This document shows, in pieces, positions 62,587-64,000 of a stretch of 64,000 nucleotides of DNA. The notes under the pieces are model-generated. The model saw nothing but the letters and a program-made list of their open reading frames with translations. It made no database searches and was not told where the DNA came from. Each line of letters opens with the position of its first letter. Position 1 is the stretch's first letter. The position numbers and the translations under genes were made by a program. The DNA comes from Neoroseomonas marina (GTDB lineage: Bacteria; Pseudomonadota; Alphaproteobacteria; Acetobacterales; Acetobacteraceae), in NCBI RefSeq assembly GCF_012927745.1, contig NZ_JABBKX010000004.1, positions 124,001 to 188,000 on the forward strand, in the 5' to 3' direction.

Positions 62587-63506
62587 GGGGGCGTCCGGCT
62601 CCAGGCGAGGAGCGCCTCCGCATCCGCAATGTCCATGCCGTCCAGCGCCGCGGCCCCCGCCTCGGGCGTCGGCGGATCGATGGCGAGCCGTTGTGCGGCC
62701 TGGCCGTACGCCTCGATCTGCGCGGCCCGAACGGCATCGAGACCCAGCAGGCGCGCTGCCGCTGTCGGTGCCGGCTGCATCCGCAGCAACGCGAGCCGCG
62801 CGGCATGGCTCGCAACCTCCTCCGGGGAGGGCTGGCCGGCCGCGGCGAGTTCCACGGCCAGCAACCGGCCGAGCCGCGGGCCGAGCGTGGGCAGGGAACT
62901 GCCGAACAGATCCGCCTCCCGCGCCAGCCGGCAGGCGAGATCGGGCGCCTCCGCGTCCTCCCAGGGCCAGGTGGTGGCGAGGATGATGCGGCGCATCTCC
63001 GCCACGCCCGCCGGATCCATGCCGCAGTCTGTGGCAATCTCGGCCGCGGCATCGGCCGAACGGCGTTCCAGTACGCCGCGGTCCCCATGGACCTTCCCAT
63101 CGTGCAGGAGGTCATGGGCGGTCATCGCGACAACGGCGATCGCCGCTTCGGCGGGCCCGAGCAGACCGAGCCGGCGCGCCGCCCCGGCGAGCCAGCCCAT
63201 GGCCAGCGCCGTTTCGGCCTGATGGTGGCGGCTGTGATAGGCAGGTTCGGCGCCTGGAGCGAATCCGGCGCCGTGCCGTTCCACCGCAGCGGCGATCCGG
63301 ATCGCGGCAGCGCCGGCGGGATCCGCATCCGCCTGCGCGTCGCCCGTGGCGGCGGTCAGGGCCTGTCGAACCGCGCCGACGACATCCGGGGGCGCCGCAC
63401 GGCGCAGCAACAACTGTCGTTCTGCGCTGGCGAGGGCCGCGCCCGGCGGTCCCGCGCCCAGCGCCAGGCTCAGCACGCTGTCGGCGCTCTCGGGCCCTGC
63501 GGCCAT
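62583..63506 (-). CDS. HD/PDE-type domain protein (putative cyclic nucleotide phosphodiesterase)
   Basis: A 307-residue helical protein. YHSRHHQAETALAM (His91, His94, His95) followed by TAHDLLHDG (His131, Asp132, His135, Asp136) fits the H...HD metal-binding pattern of the HD and class I PDE superfamily. The rest is helical and not further recognisable. I used ATG 63506, after a GGCGAGG-like site; an in-frame ATG at 63533 is an alternative. It is the first gene of the minus-strand unit with the cyclase, consistent with a role in turning over the cyclic nucleotide. Function is inferred. Confidence 0.65.
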   Translation of the reverse strand: MAAGPESADSVLSLALGAGPPGAALASAERQLLLRRAAPPDVVGAVRQALTAATGDAQADADPAGAAAIRIAAAVERHGAGFAPGAEPAYHSRHHQAETALAMGWLAGAARRLGLLGPAEAAIAVVAMTAHDLLHDGKVHGDRGVLERRSADAAAEIATDCGMDPAGVAEMRRIILATTWPWEDAEAPDLACRLAREADLFGSSLPTLGPRLGRLLAVELAAAGQPSPEEVASHAARLALLRMQPAPTAAARLLGLDAVRAAQIEAYGQAAQRLAIDPPTPEAGAAALDGMDIADAEALLAWSRTPP

Positions 63507-63585
63507 GGTCCTCGCCGGAAATCGGGCGAGCATCCTAGACCGCAGGGCGCCCCGGAGGGAAAGCCCCCCGAAGGCCCCGCCGATG

Positions 63586-64000
63586 TCAGGCGGCGGCGAC
63601 CTTCGGCCCGAGGCCGAGCGTCTTGCGCATCCGCACCAGCATCTCGCGTGCCTTGTCGCCGAGTTCCTCGTCCGGGCCGGCGACATGCTCGACGGCGGCC
63701 AGCGCCTTGCGCCGCTCCGCGGCTTCCGGCAGCAGCGTCGTCAGCGTGTCGAGCGCCTCGTCGCGCATCAGGGTCACGATCACCGTCTGCTCGCGGATGA
63801 TCGCCTGGCGCGCGGCGGGGCTCATGCCCACGAAGGGCGGCTCGGTCGTCAGCAGCGCGTTGGAGCGGGCGAGGCGGGAGCGCCGCACGCCGCCACGGGC
63901 ATCGGCGAGCAGGATCATCATGCGGATCACCGCCTCGGCGTAGCCGCCCTCGGCGACCTTGGCGCGCGCCTCGGAGAGATGCGCCGGCTCGACCTGCACC
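63586..64000 (-). CDS. DUF3141-like protein, C-terminal fragment (5' end off the window)
   Basis: The frame is open to the right edge, so the start lies outside. The fragment reads GGYAEAVIRMMILLADARGG, then SNALLTTEPPFVGMSPAARQA and ends GLGPKVAAA. This resembles the helical C-terminal segment of DUF3141 proteins, whose N-terminal part is an alpha/beta hydrolase related to polyhydroxyalkanoate enzymes. I know this from memory and the fragment is short. A GTG at the very edge should not be taken as the start. Confidence 0.5.
   Translation of the reverse strand, partial: VQVEPAHLSEARAKVAEGGYAEAVIRMMILLADARGGVRRSRLARSNALLTTEPPFVGMSPAARQAIIREQTVIVTLMRDEALDTLTTLLPEAAERRKALAAVEHVAGPDEELGDKAREMLVRMRKTLGLGPKVAAA

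Overview
The window is uniformly GC-rich chromosomal DNA with densely packed genes, many ATGA or GTGA stop/start overlaps, and alphaproteobacterial gene families: Tat-exported SorA, an ECF42 sigma factor with a DGPF protein, malonyl-CoA decarboxylase, a liv-type transporter with several binding proteins, and a ureDABCEFG cluster. I infer an aerobic alphaproteobacterium, most likely Acetobacterales (Roseomonas-like). This is inference from gene content and composition; the window has no rRNA. I see no phage, plasmid backbone or CRISPR. The only mobile-element trace is a decayed IS5-type transposase at about 28.55-28.95 kb.

Layout. 1-7.3 kb: an AlaX-like editing protein (cut by the left edge), a NUDIX hydrolase, a DMT exporter, small membrane proteins, a GNAT, an orphan ParA ATPase, the SorAB sulfite dehydrogenase and the bifunctional NAD(P)HX repair enzyme. 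7.3-15.2 kb: an AT-richer leader before a small orphan protein, malonyl-CoA decarboxylase, an AceE-like transketolase, a DGPF protein with an ECF42 sigma factor, a GST and tRNA-Leu(UAG). 15.2-17.1 kb: a trigger factor 609 residues long, about 170 more than usual, because a foreign-looking domain is inserted in its PPIase domain; a strong intrinsic terminator follows.

17.2-28.4 kb is one branched-chain amino-acid-type ABC locus: livG, livF, six tandem paralogous substrate-binding proteins, livH and livM, with GC hairpins in four of the spacers between binding-protein genes. 29-33.1 kb: a thioesterase, a GlcG/HbpS-like protein, a YtcJ-like amidohydrolase and a DadA/PuuB-like oxidase. 33.2-40.6 kb: a polyamine-type ABC transporter co-transcribed with a 2-hydroxyacid dehydrogenase, a class II aldolase, an amidinotransferase-superfamily enzyme and an alpha/beta hydrolase, which looks like uptake and breakdown of a guanidino or amino compound. 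40.6-46.1 kb: a CnbZ-like protein, an orphan dipeptide-type binding protein, a DUF1028 protein, a class V aminotransferase-like enzyme and a zinc alcohol dehydrogenase.

46.1-51.3 kb: a complete urease set (ureDABCEFG), with a Lys/Pro/Ala tail on UreA and a UreE His-tail whose shifted frame encodes the N-terminus of UreF. 51.3-60.3 kb, same strand: a 3-hydroxyacyl-CoA dehydrogenase translationally coupled to ureG, protocatechuate dioxygenase pcaHG, a three-gene 2-oxoacid:ferredoxin oxidoreductase with its own FAD/Fe-S partner, a phosphoribosyltransferase and a PLP decarboxylase. 60.3-64 kb, minus strand: an HD-domain protein, a class III adenylate cyclase and a patatin phospholipase in one operon, then the C-terminal part of a DUF3141-like gene cut by the right edge.

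The most unusual things here are the trigger factor insertion, the six-fold binding-protein array with its spacer hairpins, the ureE/ureF dual-frame overlap, and the HD/cyclase/patatin operon.
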